A stretch of 64,000 nt of DNA from Marasmius tenuissimus (Eukaryota > Basidiomycota > Agaricomycetes > Agaricales > Marasmiaceae). The DNA lies in the NCBI GenBank assembly GCA_029532415.1, contig JAQOTA010000018.1, positions 62,001 through 126,000 on the forward strand, in the 5' to 3' direction. The notes beneath the pieces were generated by a model. It was given only the letters and a program-made list of their open reading frames with translations, did no database searches and was not told the DNA's origin. Positions 60,574 to 64,000 of the stretch are shown here, one piece after another; position 1 is the stretch's first letter, and each line of letters starts with the position of its first letter. Made by a program: the position numbers and the translations under genes.

Positions 60574-62296
60574 AGGTCGCCAAATGATCGAACCCCAGTT
60601 GTTCAGTGCTATTAGTAACTGGTGCTTAACTCTCCCCGGTTTGAAAACTTTCAGCTGACCGACTCGAACTTACAGGACTCACCCGCGAGCTTAATTGCGT
60701 TCGCGCTCGTATCACTCAAGCTTTCTGATGATGTTGACTGGTTTTTCTTTCTCTTTCTGTTTTCCTTATTGTGCAAACTGCTCTCAATTGCTTGCTTGCT
60801 CTTGTCCCGTGTAACTTTCTCGTGCCTTCGATATCATTAACTTATTTTATTCAACGAGACGCTTGTGTGCCTTCGACAGGCCGACCTGACCAGTCGCCTC
60901 TCTTTACCATCCCGACTCGGAACCCGAATTGTCGATCTCCGGAGACTGAGTGTCCTGTGTTCTTCTTCATGATTGTGTGTCATATTTTCGGGAGTGAAAA
61001 TCCAGACGCACCACCGTTTCGTATGTTTTCTCGGGCGTAGGTTATATTTCTGCACTGTTGAACCCCGCTACAACCTCCGTGGCTGGCCGCTTTCCCAATC
61101 CGACCCACCCGCTCCTGGCTGACCTGTGCAAACAAATATTCATAGCGGAGGTGTTTGCAGAACCCAGTAGGAAGAAATAGTCACGGCCCTTTGTCAAACA
61201 GTTAGCACAGCTTGTGAGCTATGGATATGGCTGAGAGAGCTCGGCATCTTCGGGAGATATTTTTGGACACTGCGGGAGAGGTTGAGGCGCGTTCAATGAG
61301 AGTTGGTGGCCCGGGGAGTGGTCGACCATGTAGCCATGAGAGCCTGCAGTAGAAAAAATTATCCAGCCACAAAAGCTGTGAACAGGCCTCATCCCTTTTA
61401 GTGACCCGCATAGGTCGTCTGCTCCAGGTCCTTTTTTCCTATATAGCTCCACTACTCTCGGCGCCCTTACACTGAAAGAACTTCCTCCGTCGAATCAATT
61501 GCTCAGATTCGCTCGCAGATCAACGAGACCGAAAGATAGATTCGCTCCTGGCTCAACTCTCGATTTCCCATCTGAATTTCAAGAACTCAAGCTAATATCG
61601 GTGGGTCTGCATGAAGTGGTAGGCTAGTCAAGCTAGGAAGAAGAGAAGTAATGGACGGCCGTGAACTCGTGGTGTATAGATTATGATCTCCCTTGAATCC
61701 AGTCTTCGACTCGGCCCGCATTCTCGATCCACTACCTGAGAGTTAAAACTCTCGCTTTCGCGTATCGATAGCTATGCCAGTGATAAATAACGGACTTATG
61801 TCATGGGCCCCTCCCGGACCGTCAATTAGATTGGCCTACGCCCGAAAATAACCCAAGTATTATGGGAGGAGGAGGACTTGATTACACGGCCTGGTTCACG
61901 TGCTGAACGCTGGTTCCGAGATGCGCCTCGGTGACTACCTATGTATACTTCGATCCCGGGATGCCTCGCTACCTTCCAGGTGAGCTCACAGCACACGAAG
62001 TCTGGGGTAGATCTGGTCAGCAGGGAGTCACCGCTATGGTTTTTTACCGAATCTACCCTACACCCACGAGACGCGTTTAACTTGCACCCAAGACCAGACC
62101 CACTGCAACAACCCTCACCACCTATGATATTCTCTTGGTACGTAAATCACCGTTTCTTCGTATATCTTCATAATGTCGAATATATACCTTGCCGTCATCT
62201 AGAATCCAGGCCTCCATGAACATCTCGACCAGGTAGGCCCTGTATTCTCTCGAGATTCCCGTGCTGTAATACTTCTGCCCTTGTTTGTTTAAGCAC
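60574..62296. other. Intergenic; 3' flank of WTWI copy 4
   Basis: Bases 60740-60860 match the other copies' 3' flanks. The rest has short frames and no recognisable gene or RNA. Confidence 0.45.
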
Positions 62297-62530
62297 TCAT
62301 ATGCCTGTAAGCACTCGCAAGTTGACCAGCGGTGGGTGGTTATACTCAAGGAGGGCATGCCCGGGAGTTTCCACGGCGTAGCGGCAAAATTGACAATTCC
62401 CCTCGTCATGAGGAACTTGCAATGGGAAGTATCGTCTGACAATATCGCGTCTCCTTTTTGATTCGAGCAACACCCCCAAAACGCACAGGCCCGTTGACCT
62501 TTCCAGTTCCCACGGGACTAGTAGCAGGTT
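62297..62530 (-). mobile_element. Non-LTR retrotransposon fragment (3' end of the RT ORF)
   Basis: The minus-strand frame reads VLGVLLESKRRRDIVRRYF, then NCQFCRYAVETPGHALLEY and LVNLRVLTG. The pattern C-x2-C-x8-H-x4-[C] is the zinc-binding region found downstream of reverse transcriptase in fungal LINE-type elements; here the last Cys is Tyr and the frame soon stops. No RT palm motifs or endonuclease are present, so this is a short relic. Confidence 0.55.
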
Positions 62531-62732
62531 ATTTATGGACTTTGCCCGGTGGCGTATATCATCAATCCGATATGGAAAATTTGTAGAAACTACTCACGAT
62601 CCGTTGATATTACATACCTGACAATGTTCTCAAAACCACAGGCCCTCTGGAGTTGTGATGTTGAAGCCCTTTCTTCCCTTCCTCTACCACAAGCGCAGGA
62701 AAAACCTTTGAAACCTTGAAAACATATCCTAC

Positions 62733-63642
62733 ATGGAACAAGTTGCGAGCTATTGGACCTGGATAGGACTTGGTGCCGGTGAGTCGAAGATCGATTCGTT
62801 TCATGATCCTCGGACCGCAGCGATGCCTATCTCACGCACTGACCTTGACGTCAACGCCCACCATATTTTCCACATTTCGTCTTCCTCTCTGACCCGTATT
62901 GGTTTTGCTCTAACACAACAATCGTAGGGATCCTTACTATTGTGTGCCAATGCCTTCGGAAGGCTTTGTACCCATGCCTCACCCGCTCGGAGCTGGAGAA
63001 CGCTTCGAACTGTCTTAAAGCTGTGTATACGAAACACAATGATCTCGTATCACCGCCATTCCACGACGAGTACCACACGTGAGTAAATGATTAGCGCTTT
63101 AGCCCTCACATCATCCTATTGACTCGATTAAATTTAGATTACAGACTGAGGCATCCGAGATAGTTGTAAAGCACCTCCAAGAATCCGCCTTGTGGACCTA
63201 TATCGGATTCAATCCTGGACTGATTCCCGAAATCGTGCGCTGGTACGACCGGTCTGAGGAATGGACGCGGGGAATTCTTGTATGTTACCCAAACCTGAGC
63301 TCTTACGGATTCGAATACCTTACTCCCCCTGAAGCTGGCTCATGAGAAGGACAAACAGAGTCGTTACGAGGCTGAACGTCGCCGAATACAGGCTATCAGA
63401 CAGGCTGTCCCAGATCACTACTCTTCGGCCTACGAAAATCCATGTCATTCTGTAGTTAACAATCGCGGTCATACCTTTACGGTTGCTACTGAATGTGTGT
63501 CCTTCCTTTTGATTTTGAGTCATGACTTATACTGGAACGTATCCTAGTAAACGTACTCAGGAGTCCGTCAGCCACCTCTGGTGCCCGTACGCGTTCTAGA
63601 CGCGTGTATCCAAATGGCGAGGTAGACACACGCACCCGATGA
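62733..63642 (+). CDS. WTWI-family protein, copy 5 (intact, most divergent)
   Basis: Starts MEQVASYWTWIGLGA; exon 2 GILTIVCQCLRKALYPCLTR, SELENASNCLKAVYTKHND and SPPFHDEYHT; exon 3 TEASEIVVKHLQESALWTYI, GFNPGLIPEIVRWYDRSEEW; exon 4 AHEKDKQSRYEAERRRIQAI, SSAYENPCHSVV; exon 5 ends VYPNGEVDTRTR. About 210 residues, with all exon junctions in phase. Exon 4 is shorter than in copies 3 and 4. The leader and 3' flank (about 63800-63910) are conserved with the other copies. Confidence 0.72.
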
Positions 63643-64000
63643 TGTGTATACAAGGCGATTCGTCGATCTCGACGTTTAGTCGGTACGTACCTCACTCCAG
63701 ATCGAACGTGGCTCATCGCCGCTGAATAGAGTTTGGAGAACTTATACAGAATATACGCCGGTAGTCGATTTTCGGATTACAGTTTCAACTGCATTCAGAT
63801 TGTTTTTGCTATCCTGAACCTCCATTTTGTTTGTTTGTTTTGTTGATTTCATTATGGATACTGCTCTTGTCAATATCATCAGGTTACCTTACTCAACGCG
63901 ACATGCTATCAATAGTGTATTGGTATCACCCGGAAACGTTGTCTCTTTACCATGCCAGCCACCGGACTCATTATTCCTTAAAGTCTGAGTACCTCGGGCA
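63643..64000. other. 3' flank of WTWI copy 5 to window end
   Basis: T-rich sequence with TTTGTTTG repeats (about 63827-63842), then the conserved CTTGTCAATATCATCAGG string near 63867. No further gene begins before the window ends. Confidence 0.45.

Overview
The window is nuclear DNA of a basidiomycete fungus, most likely a mushroom-forming agaricomycete. Genes are dense in short introns (mostly 45-70 nt, GT-AG), there is a NACHT-WD40 NLR-like gene, and housekeeping genes alternate with lineage-restricted families, decayed duplicates and mobile-element relics. No species can be named from the sequence.

Layout. 0-4.6 kb: a 5'-truncated NACHT-WD40 (STAND) receptor. 4.7 kb: an intron-containing tRNA-Ala(AGC). 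4.9-6.9 kb: the APC/C activator Cdh1. 8.6-19.1 kb is the most striking part. Three paralogous genes (called A, B and C here) share an N-terminal MDP-1-like HAD phosphatase domain and a first exon of exactly 32 nt, but each carries a different C-terminal domain: a membrane-anchored 5'-nucleotidase (A), an ADP-ribosyltransferase-like domain (B) and a protein-kinase/APH-like domain (C). A keeps the HAD catalytic residues; B and C have lost them. A broken NmrA-like gene lies between A and B. 21.2-27.8 kb: a standalone adenylate-forming enzyme, a small mitochondrial-type membrane protein, a hotdog thioesterase and a protein with a ubiquitin-like C-terminus. 28.5-43.9 kb: three members of a small basic family (PLPG-RRAR / LEPR-G-LPRR motifs), two of them in a ~0.7 kb segmental duplication, plus a single-exon protein with an ART-like C-terminus, a cytochrome P450 and a polytopic membrane protein.

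45-64 kb is accessory and repeat-rich. It holds five copies (three intact, one with a nonsense codon, one truncated remnant) of a five-exon family of about 210 residues beginning with a WTWIxGLG anchor, with conserved leaders and 3' flanks. Among them are a TIR element of about 480 bp, a 2.8 kb repeat rich in the motif GCCTCCGAAGC with a broken ORF, decayed PLPG-family pieces, a non-LTR retrotransposon fragment and one conserved gene, a penta-EF-hand protein.

Functional reading. Most genes are independent units. The A/B/C cluster is the best candidate for an undescribed system: one (pseudo)phosphatase module coupled to three effector-type domains acting on nucleotides, proteins or NAD. That role is inference from architecture alone.
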